Positions 1-10,475 of a stretch of 64,000 nucleotides of DNA are shown here, in pieces. Made by a program: the position numbers and the translations under genes. Source of the DNA: Micrasema longulum (Eukaryota > Arthropoda > Insecta > Trichoptera > Brachycentridae); assembly GCA_022494885.1 (NCBI GenBank), contig JAGVSM010000216.1, positions 39,783-103,782 of the forward strand, given 5' to 3'. The stretch's first letter is position 1. Every line of letters begins with the position of its first letter. The notes below the pieces were generated by a model. The model saw only the letters and a program-made list of their open reading frames with translations, had not been told where the DNA came from and made no database searches.

Positions 1-98
1 TAACATTATTTTTTAGTATTTTACACTTATATTAATCATAATTCAACTGTTCTTTTATATGTGAACTCATATTAGCTTCAGTATATTTACTATTTATA

Positions 99-830
99 AA
101 ATATAAGCAAACATTAGTCCAGAGCTTACTTCTTCCACTTCTCGACTGCGTGGATGTTTGTTATTCAGATGCTCACTCTAAATTGCTTGATAAGTTAGAG
201 CGATTGCAGAATATTTGTATTCGTTATATCTTTAATCTTCGCAAATGTGACCACATAACCGAATATCGCACGCACCTACACTGGCTCAGTAGCAGGCATA
301 CAAGAAACATTCACATTCTATCACTTCTTCACAATATTTTAAATAACCCCACTTCGCCTGTTTATCTGAGAGAACTCTTCCAACCTCTATCACAACACGA
401 ACTATCTCTTCGTTCTAGTGACGAGAGAATCTTTTTAATACCCTTTCATCGCTCTAATTTTCTTGTCTCCTCTTTCACAGTAGTAGCTGCTCGATTGTGG
501 AATAATCTACCCACTAATGTTAGAGACGCCCCTTCTTTAGTCAATATTGAAATGTCACTGTCATCTAAATATTCAAGTTGTAACTTTATTCTTCTTATTT
601 TCTTCCCATCCCCTCTCCTCTCTTCATAGTAAAGTGTTAATTTTTTATGTATTTTTATTTTTTTAATCTGCGTTTTCAATTTTTGTTTAAGATTTAGTAT
701 GTCAATGTACTTGTAATTTTCTCAAACTAAATGGGTTTTGGTAGGTGGGAAGAAATTGCTTTAAGGCAATATGCCCGCCTCTATATGTACTTAAATCTTA
801 TATGTATATTAAATGTTAAAAATAAATAAA
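99..830 (+). mobile_element. CR1/Jockey-type LINE, 3' end with RT C-terminus
   Basis: The frame open from 99 to the stop at 627-629 encodes the region C-terminal to a LINE reverse transcriptase. It contains the usual 'LVQSLLLPLLDCVDVCYSDA' and 'KLERLQNICIRYIF' type motifs and later 'VVAARLWNNLPTNVRD', which match the end of CR1/Jockey ORF2 proteins. There is no Met at a sensible place; the copy is simply 5'-truncated. A 3' UTR of about 190 bp follows, holding a small hairpin (TTGC...GCAA near 756-770), and the element ends in an AAATAAATAAA-like tail at about 815-830. The catalytic RT core is absent, so the fragment cannot act by itself. Confidence 0.8.
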
Positions 831-1455
831 CAACTGCTTTCGGCGCCTGCCAAAAGTGACTGTTAGATAGAACTATAAAAAAAAGGTGGCCATTGAAGAC
901 CTTTTTGAGCGGGGGAAACTGAGTATCTGGCGAATGAAACTTTACAAGTCCTTAAAACTTATAGTTGAGAATGTAATTAAAAATATCATTTCACATGCTA
1001 TGTTATTTTTTGATGCATGCTAATAATAAAAAAAATAGCATACATTTTTATCTCTGCAACATACGCACTGGGTGACACTACTTTACCCGCTACCCGTCCT
1101 CTTCTCACTTATGAAGGAAAATGAAACAAGACACAACTAAAATAATAATATAGTATCCAAGTACATGAGACCAAGGTGTCTTGTCACGTAAGCCACCTAT
1201 AATGAGATGAGAATCGGATTATCTTATTTCAAAATGGTTTCATTTACTTCCGTTGAAGGTTAAATTCATTTCGTTTTAGTGGTTTAAGTAAGTATTCAAG
1301 ATGAATCATGTTATCAAAAACTGACATATTTCCTTTCATTTTATATTTTGATTATAATAATTTGACATATGACAGTAGTTATGTCAATGCACAAGAAGCA
1401 CGCGTGCAGAAGAAAGGATGAGATTTTCATTTCGGTGAAGAAAATCTAAGAAAGA
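831..1455. other. AT-rich stretch, nothing recognised
   Basis: No coding potential, hairpin or repeat seen. Confidence 0.5.
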
Positions 1456-1458
1456 GCA

Positions 1459-1571
1459 TTTATTTTATTTTATCAACATAAACGGCACATCTGCCTTTTA
1501 CAAAAATTTATAATACTAACATCTTATTTATTTTATTTTATTAAAATAAACGGCACTTAGTGCCTTTTTAC
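1459..1571 (-). repeat. Two adjacent reverse LINE 3' tails
   Basis: A unit of TTTATTTTATTTTAT followed by a short motif with ATAAACGGCAC and GCCTTTT occurs twice (1459-1503, 1524-1571). On the minus strand it reads as a small hairpin followed by an A-rich tail, as at LINE 3' ends. A related motif is near 36745. Confidence 0.5.
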
Positions 1572-1826
1572 ATATTTTTTGCATACAATAAAATATATAC
1601 ATGTACGTGAAATAAGTAAAATTAAAACAAATTATTACTAAACAGCTATTTAAAAATTGAGAAATCAAAAAAAAAAGAGACATGGCTTAAAAATAATTTT
1701 ACTAGTTGTAAAAATACTTGAAAAATTTAATATTTGGTTATGGAATTATTTTGAAACTGTAAAAAAAAATAAAAACATATTTGGCCAAATATATTTTTTT
1801 TTAATGTACGTATTATGGTGTTAAGA

Positions 1827-1918
1827 CATTGCAACAGAGATGAAGAACATTTCCGAAAATGGAATATAGTAATTTTAGCATTTATAGGGCTTTGGGCCTG
1901 TTATTGGATAGTTCACTA
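1827..1918 (+). repeat. R1 repeat fragment
   Basis: Carries the R1 landmarks: a 'gcaacagagatgaagaacat' start, then the 'gcatttatagggctt' core and 'cctgttattgg'. Truncated after about 90 bp. Confidence 0.65.
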
Positions 1919-1948
1919 TTAATAATAATAATAATTTTTGACAATTTT

Positions 1949-1990
1949 TACAGCGCCGTTTTCGTGAGTAATCTCTTCAAGGACGCTGTA
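1949..1990. repeat. Hairpin with TACAGCG/CGCTGTA arms
   Basis: A 42-nt stem-loop whose relative (AGCGCC...GGCGCT) stands at 31372-31416 just before a tandem hairpin array, so this is probably the isolated left part of that repeat. SINE-A begins right after it. Confidence 0.55.
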
Positions 1991-1991
1991 T

Positions 1992-2160
1992 ATTATCATC
2001 ATCATTCTCTTTCCGCACCTAATGGTTCATAAGGCACTGCATTGGTACACCAATCGCAGCATATCTTGATCATTTTTGTGACATGGAGGTAAGGTGATCA
2101 ATTTTACGCTTAAGGTACCAGTCCAAGGATTATAAAATATTCTAGTGTGAAAACCCCTTT
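1992..2160 (-). mobile_element. SINE-A, 5'-truncated
   Basis: Minus-strand copy of the SINE-A body: the ATGATGATG tail, the 'cctaatggttcataaggcac' block and the 'ccagtccaagg' block. The tRNA-like head is missing. Full copies are at 46310, 47345 and 59636. Confidence 0.75.
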
Positions 2161-2299
2161 TAAATTAATATTTCATATCAACCATTAGGCTAAATAAAAA
2201 ACAAAAAATAAGATCAATCTACAGGCTAACTCTTAATAACTATGTACCTACAGAAAAAAAATACAAATCATGTAATACACACATTATGTTTGTACCTCT

Positions 2300-2478
2300 T
2301 AAAATTACATCTAAAAAGAGCACTTTTCAAGACCGGAAACGATTTAAAAAATAAACAAGTTTTTATTTTTTTCCTGAAAAGCGATTCTGTTGTACAATTT
2401 CAAACTTCTGGATGTAAAGTATTCCACGCCAAAAGTCCAGCTATTGCAAAAGCCCTATCGCCAAATTTGGAACTCTAG
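2300..2478 (-). pseudogene. CR1-type RT C-terminal fragment
   Basis: On the minus strand one frame reads about 58 codons with a single stop and gives 'FGDRAFAIAGLLAWNTL', then 'FRKKIKTCLFF'. This is the standard GDRAFxxAxxxxWNxLP...FKxxLKTxLF ending of CR1/Jockey ORF2 proteins. No 3' UTR or tail is obvious on the low-coordinate side. It is the remains of a LINE copy. Confidence 0.7.
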
Positions 2479-2489
2479 TTGCGTGAATG

Positions 2490-2798
2490 GGGTTGTATCA
2501 CTTTTCCTACTGCAGAACAGGAGGCTGAGCGGAGAGTAAGGCGCCTATCTACCTTTCATACTTCTTCTTCAATCAACTTCCGCCTCCGCCTTCGCCTCCG
2601 ACTCCTTCTGCCACCTGCAACCCTCCAGTGAGAGACTTCCAGTAATGGGATGAATTATTTTATGGGATGTACCCGCGCTGATGAAATTCTCTGCATATCT
2701 CCAGCCCATCTTAGCCTATTGACGGGTACAGCGGTTGATGTTGAAAAGCTTGTCGTTATATGTAATAAAATTCTTGGTACTTAGTACTTTCTGTTTTT
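2490..2798. other. GC-richer stretch with CCGCCT-like run
   Basis: At 2579-2612 there is an imperfect run of CCGCCT/TCGCCT hexamers inside otherwise AT-rich DNA. It could be the upstream part of the neighbouring minus-strand LINE, but no motif confirms this. Confidence 0.4.
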
Positions 2799-2963
2799 TT
2801 GCACCACAACAGGCCAGGAGTCCCAATTATGGAGGTGAATTACATCACAGAACACTCAGGCTTGAGAAAAATCACATTTATTTTTTGTGTTCTCACCGGG
2901 AATCGAACCAAGAACCTTCCGAGTGTGAGTCAAGCATCTTGACCACTACACCACGGAGGCCGC
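2799..2963 (-). mobile_element. SINE-C, full length
   Basis: On the minus strand it starts with a tRNA-like head (GCGGCCTCCGTGGTGTAGTGG, box-A-like), then a box B-like GGTTCGATTCCCGGTGAGAAC with one change, an A-rich linker, and a tail ending at GCCTGTTGTGGTGCAAAAA. About 165 bp. Relatives are at 38600, 49888 and 53590. Confidence 0.8.
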
Positions 2964-3496
2964 TTCATGTGTCTCCGTTATTTACGGGACCCATGATTTT
3001 ACGCGGCACTTTCAAAAATGTTCAGCATCTTGCTGACATATTAATGTTACTACAAAATAAAAAAAAATAGAATCCTTAGTGAATATTGGAAAAATATGTC
3101 AAAAAACTTCTTCACAATTAAAAATTAAATTACCTATGTAGATCAAGATACTTTAATATATCTTTAGTTCACACCTATGCTATGATGAGAAAAGCCATAA
3201 ATTAAAGAAAAACTGTTTTAAACGTCAATAAAAAAATCACTTAATTGGTACATGAGTAAATTAACATGAGAATATGGTAAAATTATAAAAACAAACATTT
3301 TTCTTCACCAGTAACCTTAATTAGGATATCAAACAGCGTCGACAAATGTGAATAATTATACAATAAATATTTTGTATGGAAACGAGGCCAGTTAAAAAAT
3401 GGTTTCAGGAGTTCTCTTTATCATAATGGCCACACTTGTCGGTAATAACCGACGTGATTAAAATCTTATTGATTCGTGTTGGATATGGATCTGAAA
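2964..3496. other. AT-rich stretch, nothing recognised
   Basis: No feature seen. Confidence 0.5.
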
Positions 3497-3606
3497 TCGA
3501 CGTGATAAACATTGTGATAAAATTGTAAACATCGTGATAAATATCGTATTAAACATCGTGATAAACATCGTGATAAGCACCGTGATGAACATCGTGATAA
3601 ACATAT
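3497..3606 (+). repeat. 12-bp minisatellite (AACATCGTGATA)
   Basis: About nine imperfect copies of a 12-bp unit, AACATCGTGATA. Variants include AACATTGTGATA and AGCACCGTGATG. The 12-nt period is kept through most of the array, with one or two shortened units. Confidence 0.85.
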
Positions 3607-4275
3607 GTGAGCAACAGGACCCATTACCCTTGGTAGTTAACGTGATGCTGGTGATATTTTGTCACGTCCTACACTGATTCGAAGAGAAAGGTCGATCGAA
3701 AAGAGGATCGATGTTACTAGACCTGTCTGGTATACATAACAGATCATTTGTTCGATTTGTTGATTTTTTGATTGAGAAGTGGGTAATTCTCAGGGGAACT
3801 CCATAAATGGTGAAGATGATGTTACAGAATTCTAGTCTTTTAGAGATTTGAAGGGTGGTTGGTAAATCATATTTTGTTGGAGAAACCCGATGTCTCTGGG
3901 ATGAACAGAAATTTTATTTTTTGACTGTCTTTTCCTATTAAAGAAAAGCAGTTTTTTAATTTAATTTATGAACTTTTTTCACACTATAAATACTAATAAA
4001 TAATCAAAATAATGTGACCTCACAGAGGTTACCCTTGCCGAGGACACTTAACAATACAGTTTTTTTTTTACTTGTGAGATTATACAAAGTCTTAGGTAAT
4101 ATACAGAGAGAAATTACAACATGTGAAAACAGTTTAAAATAATACGTAATTATGTTTATATATAGTTTCTGTATACCTGTATTATTTATTTTATAAAACG
4201 CTTGTGCGTTTAAAAGAACAAAAATATAACATAAACTATACGTTTGTGGAGCAAGTGATTCAATATTAGATTCGA
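3607..4275. other. Stretch with no recognised feature
   Basis: A mixture of AT-rich DNA and short GC patches. No ORF of note and no repeat relative elsewhere in the window. Confidence 0.5.
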
Positions 4276-4490
4276 ATAAATAAATAAATAAATATTAGTT
4301 TAAGCGAATGAGACAATTTATGTTACTTCTACCCTCCTCCACTATTTTTATAGCCTTTTTAAACATTTTCTCGTTACTTATTGTTTTAAGGTTATTAATT
4401 TTGATTGTATAATTCACAAAATTCCTTTGTCCAAAAGTGGTATTAGTTTGTATTCGCTTAATTTGTCTTGTAGCCAATATAATTTATACA
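4276..4490 (-). mobile_element. LINE 3' end with RT C-terminal fragment
   Basis: Read on the minus strand, 4477-4295 gives a 60-codon fragment with 'TTFGQRNFVNYTIKINNL' and 'FKKAIKIVEEG'. This fits the T-x-G-x-R-x-F...N-x-L...FKKxIK end of CR1-type ORF2. The stop is followed almost at once by the A-rich (AAAT)n tail at 4276-4292, so the 3' UTR is very short. Confidence 0.65.
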
Positions 4491-5500
4491 AATAATTTAA
4501 TTATCAAATAAAGAAAGTACTAACAACAATTCTTTCCCTGAGGCTAGATTGAATTGAAGTGTTTAAAAACGTTGAAATAAGGGTGTCAATTGCATGATTA
4601 CTAAATTAATATTTTAGTGTCTTGTATGAAAGGAATAATTTTACAAAATAATTAAAATAATTTTCTAAATTTATTGTAAACAATAAAATATTTATCTTTT
4701 AAAAAATAGCGTGGAAGAAATACTTTCCTAACTGAATTTAATACAAGTAAACGTCGTTTTTGCTTCCATTTGTGTTCGAAATATTGTCATGAAGAAGAAT
4801 GACAATATCCGACATAACTCCTCCATTTTTAAACAGGTGTAATAATAATAATAATTCAGTAAAATTTCTAATAAAATGCGATGTTCAAGCATAGGGAGAA
4901 ATAAAATGCTGCATAATACCATGTATTTTGTAAACTGATGACGTTGTTCTATCTTTCTGTAATGACTTTTTTTTTTTTTAAATTTAGATCTCAATTTTAT
5001 CAGTGAATATTTCACATAACACAAATGAATATTAATAACAAATATAAATCAGCACCCAAATTTAAAATCTGCGTAAAAATATTAAATATAACTTACCTGT
5101 AATCTCAAATACTTGAAAATGTACATACATATTTAAATTTTAATCGCAAAATAATAAAAGATTTTCACAGGTATGCCAATAAAATTATAACCATTCGAAT
5201 TAATTTTATGGCTCACTATAAAAGCAACGCCTCGTAAGCCGCGAAATGTATATAAACTATTTGATAGTGATAAATAAACATTGATTCAAATTGGTGGTTA
5301 TTGAAAACAATCAAATTGTTAATAAACAGGTCTTAATCCTTCTTAGATTTGCGTCGGAAGCCTATTTAAAAGTACTAAAAGACAAAATTTGTTTTTAGGC
5401 CAAAGGTGGGATGCTTTAAACAAATAATTATTTTACATGACTGCGACACCATAAAAACTTCTAGTACATAAACACATATTTTTTTCAATACGTAGTTTAC
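4491..5500. other. AT-rich stretch, nothing recognised
   Basis: A 98-codon minus-strand frame (5024-4728) is rich in Lys, Tyr and Phe and looks like chance translation of AT-rich DNA. Confidence 0.5.
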
Positions 5501-5501
5501 C

Positions 5502-5548
5502 CTGATGATGCCTTTTGCAACGGTAACCGAAACTTCAGAACGAATCCA
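5502..5548 (+). mobile_element. Penelope-like terminal motif (hammerhead-like, decayed)
   Basis: CTGATGA at 5502-5508 and GAAAC at 5529-5533 bracket a 20-nt linker. The stretch from CTGATGA to GAACGAAT aligns position by position with the minus-strand motifs at 24543-24574 and 39055-39086. Stem II has lost clean pairing here. Confidence 0.5.
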
Positions 5549-5787
5549 ACCCACAAGAAATCACTTAAAAAAGACGGTTTATATTGATCTGATCAGTGTG
5601 GTGTTTGCACTCTTCCTCATTTTTAATTAACTCTGCTAACTTAAACAATCCCCATGTCCAGACGGATGAAGAATACAAACAGTTCTGTGTGTAAAACAAA
5701 ACTAGAATCATAAACGTGTGTTTTCGGCTCGATGAATACTCTCAGGTAAAAATTCTATGAAAAGAAAACGAGTAAAATATAATCCTC

Positions 5788-5975
5788 CTTAATACTTGAG
5801 GTCCCGGGTATAGATTTCTGGCCAGGTTGACATGAAATATTTGTTTAAAAGGAGATTTTACACAGCAGTATTTCATCGTCCCTGAAACGTAAGACTGTCC
5901 ACCTTATTTTCGTGTCACAGATGATAAAAAAACGCTGTATTTGATTTACCAGTACGGTGCTCTGTGGATCATAGA
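5788..5975 (+). mobile_element. SINE-A, diverged copy
   Basis: Begins at a decayed box B (GAGGTCCCGGGTATAGATTTC) and continues with the SINE-A body 'tatttcatcgtccctgaaac', 'gtaagactgtccaccttatt' and 'ccagtacggtgctctgtgga'. The tRNA-like half before box B is missing. Confidence 0.6.
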
Positions 5976-6779
5976 CAAACACAACAAAGTAGATAAATAA
6001 AGGGACATTTAATAAGAGTAATTGAATTATTGAACTTTGAACTTAAAATATAAAACAAATTTTATTTAACATAAAACGGATATTTTTATATCACGTTAAA
6101 TAATGTTTGATGTTTTAAAGATAATGTCAGTCAAATACCCACCACAGAGTTGTTTAATCCGAGGACCAATTTTCATAAGTTCTCTCATCAGATGAGCAAA
6201 GTAGGGTAAGAAAATTTACTACCCTGGCAACACTAACGAAATGTCTATTTTTTTTTCTTCGACAATCTGACAGACGCAAAAACAATTCAATTTTTAAGTA
6301 ACGCGTTTGCTTCTTACACATTAATTTGCTAAATACACATGAAATGTGATCCCATCCTGTTTCTTAAAGATCCTAGTAGTATTTCTACACTTTAAAAGGA
6401 CACAACGCGGCATAGTTGAATTCTAATAAGGAGTTGCGTACTGAGCGACGTCTACAAAGAAACTAATGGGTCAAAACGTACACCTACTCATTTATGAGTA
6501 GTTTAGTCGCCTTTTGTTTGATGCTCGTATGCGGTTTCTGGACTTTTCTAAATTCTATGGTTAAGAATAAAAAATTGAGAGTTGAGTCAAAAATTAGCAT
6601 TTTTTCAATGTAAGTTTTAACGTGTGTAATTGGTGTTATATTTTTTCTCTTTTGTGCAAACTCTTGACACTAATCCGTGTGGCAATGACTAAAACTGCCA
6701 TCGAAAAATTCATTTGTGTATTATGTGGTTACCGCGACAGAAAAATATCAGTTATTGTGACGTTTGTAATTATATTTCC
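5976..6779. other. Stretch with no recognised feature
   Basis: An 18-nt inverted repeat with CTACTCAT/ATGAGTAG arms lies near 6485-6502. Nothing else was identified. Confidence 0.5.
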
Positions 6780-7046
6780 CAGTAGTTTTCTAATGTATTC
6801 TGATTTTAGTCGGGTCAGGCGCATGCGCAGTTTCGTCACGTCAAGTTAGCCTTTCTGATGCGACGCTGTCTCGGCCCTGACACCTTTAACTCCAAAATGC
6901 AAACAATCATAGTAACGAACCGTCACCCAGTAAAAAGTACCGCTAATGCGAGCGTTGTTACGTTATTCCATTTATACGCGATCCAGTGCACCTCGTGTAG
7001 TTACGAAACAGATAAAATTGCACAAAAACTGCATAACGCAAAGTAG
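6780..7046 (+). promoter_or_regulatory. CpG-rich promoter-like block
   Basis: In AT-rich surroundings this block is CpG-rich. It contains a perfect GCGCATGCGC at 6819-6828 (the palindromic NRF-1-type core) and TCACGTCA at 6836-6843 (CRE-like). A 62-codon frame (6858-7046) lies in it but resembles nothing known. It may be a promoter and first exon of a gene or of a transposable element. Strand is assumed. Confidence 0.3.
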
Positions 7047-7229
7047 GTACCAAGCAATTGTACGAAACGCTAATTTTTTTAAATATTTTTTTTTCGTTGA
7101 CAAAAAAATTACAGTACATTAAGTTCTACTGGCTTCGTCGGTAGACAAAGATTTATTTGTACATTCATATTATTATTTCTTAATATAACCGTCGAAATGA
7201 TTTCGGCCTTCTAGTCCTATTCATATTAT

Positions 7230-7436
7230 TTGACCTGGCTTGGACACGTGCTGCGCATGCCTCAGGAAAACCTAAACCCTAGTTGCCTCTTCTTTAAACC
7301 TGCGGGATCACGCCAATAAGGGGCGCTGGATTGACATGGGAAGAAGTGAGAGTGATGGCTGGCGATAGGGTCTCCTGGAGGCAATTGGTGATGTCCACAT
7401 GCTCCACTTAGGAGCGGATGTGGAAAAGAAGAAGAT
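7230..7436 (+). mobile_element. RTE-A element, C-terminal and 3' end
   Basis: Translates as 'WLGHVLRMPQENLNPSCLFF', the W-x-GHVLRM motif at the C-terminus of RTE-like ORF2 proteins, then runs through frameshifts to the shared 'gatagggtctcctggaggca' block and the GGAGCGGATGTGGAAAA 3' end with a GAAGAA tail. Relatives: 8417 (+), 12851 (+), 22128 (-), 59050 (+). Confidence 0.7.
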
Positions 7437-7655
7437 ATCCTATCTAAAATTCTTAACTCACACTTTGATGGGCCTGAATTACTAAGCTCAATAAAATTAA
7501 ATATCCCAATTAGAAACCTCAGACAAAACTTACTCTTTCATACCGATAACCATAGAATTTACTATGGTTTTCATTCCCCTGTGCCCAGAATTCTTAGGTC
7601 TGCCAACAAACATACCAGTCTTGATTTATTTGAAAACAAGTTGTCTTCTTTCTAA
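7437..7655 (+). pseudogene. CR1/Jockey-type LINE RT C-terminal fragment
   Basis: A 72-codon frame with no internal stop ends at TAA 7653-7655. It reads 'IPIRNLRQNLLFH', 'YGFHSPVPRILRSANKH' and 'LDLFENKLSSF', which matches the last part of the LINE protein at 17311-17658 in layout (RRLRNN...PLPRMIRRxN...FxNxL). Coding begins exactly where the RTE-A 3' tail stops, so this 5'-truncated LINE either inserted next to RTE-A or was invaded by it. A short 3' UTR reaches about 7734. Confidence 0.7.
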
Positions 7656-7734
7656 CGATCACTGAATCAAATTCAATTATAAACACTTATCTCCTACTTC
7701 CTCACCCACAAAGTCTACTTTATACCATCATGTC

Positions 7735-8045
7735 TTTATTTATTTATTAGTTTATTCATACATTGTTACGAAAATGGCACAAAAACACTGGCAAATTCTG
7801 CTTGTACTAGGAGTAGGCTCAGTATATGAAGGGTCGGCAAGCCAGAAATATTAGTATGCCTAATGTTGCAATCGGTTCATAGGAACCCATATAGATGGGC
7901 AAATGCCTGTTCTAAGAAACCGATTTGTTGTGGCAAATGTGGTTTTCGAATATGTTTCCTATAAATAAAAATAATATTGAAGAAATAGAAAAACAGTTAT
8001 AGCCCAAAAGAGAAGAAAAGAAAAAAAAGTACAGTTTACATTAAA
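7735..8045 (-). mobile_element. LINE 3' UTR, minus strand (two copies in window)
   Basis: Begins with the reverse of an AAATAAATAAA tail and matches 25366-25690 over its length, including 'atgcctaatgttgcaat' and 'gggcaaatgcctgttctaa'. No coding remains. Confidence 0.65.
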
Positions 8046-8069
8046 TGTAAAAATAAAATTAACTATTTA

Positions 8070-8180
8070 AATATATACACATACACGCATACATAATACA
8101 TAAATACATATACACATACTTACATATATACATATACATATATACACACAAACATACATAATATAAATGCACATGCAAAA
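8070..8180. repeat. ATAC/ACAT-rich microsatellite
   Basis: Imperfect purine-pyrimidine run of ACATAC, ATAT and CACA steps. Confidence 0.8.
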
Positions 8181-8416
8181 ATACAATAAATTTATAAATG
8201 ATTCAATGGGATAGCATAATATTTACTTACTTTCTACTTTCTTTATAATAATTTTCTATGTATAAATGTGTCCTTAAAAATACCAATTGGGCGTATATAT
8301 ACATAAATAAAATAAAATTAAATCAATAACAAAAGTACATCTTATTGCCATAAAAAATATGAATTTATTTATTTAATTACTATTTTTTTATAAAGGCGAC
8401 AGAAAACAACCTAACG

Positions 8417-8632
8417 AGAAGATAATCTTAACCTAAATTGCCTCTCCTTAAACCTGCGGGCACTCGCCGTCCCGGAAGGCCGTCGATGACGATCTTTTGA
8501 CTTTATTCGGCGGAACTAAGGGGCGCTGAATTGACGTGGGAGGCGGTGAGAGTGCTGGCTGGCGATAGGGTCTCCTGGAGGCAACTGGTGATGTTCACGT
8601 GATCCACTTAGGAGCGGATGTGGAAAAAAATA
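8417..8632 (+). mobile_element. RTE-A element, 3' end
   Basis: Same family as 7230. A frame near 8462 gives a 'RRPGRPS' motif like the basic GRP stretch of RTE C-termini, followed by the shared 'gatagggtctcctggaggca' block and the GGAGCGGATGTGGAAAAA end. Several stops. Confidence 0.65.
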
Positions 8633-8885
8633 CAACACAATTAACATATAAAAAACAATAGGTAAATAGCCTAATGTTATTTTTATTTTATTTTATTTTT
8701 ACATCTGAGCATGTTTTTCATTCTTTATTTTAATTCTTAACTTTCAATTACTTTTACAAATTTTCTTCATTTTTTAAAATTTAATTTTTTTTTTTTCCTT
8801 CTCTTTTTTGTACTTTAATTAATAACCTTACATATAATTACTTTATAATATCGAAATTTTGCTGGTCCGTTAGATTTAAGTCTAA

Positions 8886-9012
8886 TACCCGTATGCAGAG
8901 ACAAAACTTTAGGTGAGGAAAGTACATTCTTGTCTTCACCTTCGGGTTATTCTCTGCATTTGAAATTAGAATGTACTTTCCTCGCCTTAAGTTTTGTCTC
9001 TGCATACGGGTA
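8886..9012. repeat. Fold-back with 45-bp arms
   Basis: Arms 8886-8930 and 8968-9012 are reverse complements at 43 of 45 positions, with a 37-nt loop. The right arm runs directly into a LINE-like 3' tail (9013-9083), so the left arm looks like an inverted copy of a LINE 3' UTR segment. Confidence 0.9.
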
Positions 9013-9083
9013 TAACTGTGTAAAATATAAAACTTTGTAACTGTACTGTATGTTTCCGAAATAAAATAAAATAAATAAATGAA
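9013..9083 (+). mobile_element. LINE 3' tail
   Basis: 'ctgtactgtatgtttccgaa' followed by AAATAAAATAAAATAAATAAAT, the form of several LINE 3' ends here. Confidence 0.5.
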
Positions 9084-9159
9084 ATAATTCTTAGGTATAA
9101 AAGTTATTTTAGTTGTATTTAAATTAGAGCCTAATTTTTTTTTTTAAACGGTGTGTATG

Positions 9160-9485
9160 TGTATAAGAGAGTACCATAAAACCACTACCACTTTTACTTT
9201 CCTTCATTCACCCTCCACCACACCTTATTAATTTTCTTATTTTTCTTTCCACTATCTCCTCATTTTGTCCATATTTCTTTTATTTTGATGTATGGTATAT
9301 TTGTTCATTATAGTTTAAACCGTCATTGCTTTATTGTAGTATAATGAAGTGAGTACATATTATTGGATGACAGGCCCTACTGTGTAAACATTTTTATAGT
9401 CTGTACTTGTAATCATTTAACCCTTACGTACATCTGTTTGTATTCGAAATAAATAAAAAAATTTAAAAAAAAATAATAATAATAA
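9160..9485 (+). mobile_element. LINE 3' UTR and tail, probable
   Basis: A T-rich region ends in 'tgtttgtattcgaaataaat' plus a long A-rich run with ATAAT steps. The layout matches other LINE 3' ends; no coding part is visible. Confidence 0.4.
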
Positions 9486-9811
9486 AATAAAATAAATAAT
9501 GATACGAGTATAAGTTGGGATAGTTGCGGTTTAGAATTTCGTCAGAATATTATTTTAAAAATATGTTGCAGAGTCTTTTTAGTAAGATGTCGATGTCGAG
9601 AGTAACTGCATATTTGATTGTGTAAGGTCGGGGCCACGATTATAAACGCTATCTTCATCCGTACAAATCGAGACGGTATAAAGATAAATCGATATTTTTA
9701 TAAAAGAAAAAAATATCTTCGTTGATAACTTATAATTGAACACAAGTATAAGTACAACACAACATAAGTATTTTACAAATTTTAAGTTTTTTAGAGCAAT
9801 AAAAAACTTGA
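9486..9811. other. Stretch with weak MITE relic
   Basis: Around 9627 a GGGGCCACGATTATAA motif resembles the GGGCCCCGATTACAA end of the MITE at 36791-37042. Otherwise nothing was recognised. Confidence 0.3.
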
Positions 9812-9900
9812 ATGAAATAAATAAAACTTTTATTTGGTGAAATCATTATCAACATCAGTTGGTTGGAACAAGTTGCCATTTGGCAATAAATTCACCAATG
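9812..9900 (-). mobile_element. LINE 3' UTR with TTGCCAAATGGCAA hairpin
   Basis: The reverse LINE tail is followed by a perfect 14-nt palindrome TTGCCATTTGGCAA (9873-9886). The same palindrome and context lie at 34657-34670 in the 3' UTR of a LINE whose coding end can be read. Confidence 0.6.
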
Positions 9901-10241
9901 TACAATTTGAATTATGTCTAACACGTTAAAATAAAGAAATAAAAAATCACGTTTTTTTGGAAACAAAGTTAAATTTAATAATATATTTTTAAGTTATTCC
10001 ATTACTTTTCTAAAAAACAACGAGTGAGAATATTTTTAATTCATGAACAAAATTTGTATTGAAAATATTGAATATTTGTTCAAATTGATTTCCATACTTA
10101 TGTATCCTGGGTAAAGGTGAGTGCATTTCGAAGTTGGTCGGTGAATTGTTCCAAAAAAATCATTCCTTATTTTTAGTGCACATACCATGTATTTGAATTT
10201 AAATTAGTTCAAGCAGAGCACGGCTGTCAATTATTGATCAT

Positions 10242-10440
10242 CGATTGTCGATATATATATATATATGTATTCTTACTGGATGTCGAAAATAAAATATGAA
10301 AATGAAAAATAATTTAAAAAAATATATATACAGATGGCAATCATGAAGTTTCGCATTACAAATAAATTGTCCATGTTTTATGAATGTTTAAATGTGTATG
10401 CGCATGGGTGTATGTACGTGTGTGTGTATGTACATGTGTA

Positions 10441-10473
<33 letters not shown>

Positions 10474-10475
10474 GG
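10242..10475. repeat. TA and TG/TA microsatellites
   Basis: (TA)n at about 10250-10267, then a TGTGTATG-rich and (TA)n run from about 10395 to 10473. Frames through it are low-complexity. Confidence 0.85.

Noticed and set aside
4728..5024. 98-codon minus-strand frame
   Set aside because: Homopolymer-driven (KKKK, YYYYY) and no similarity.
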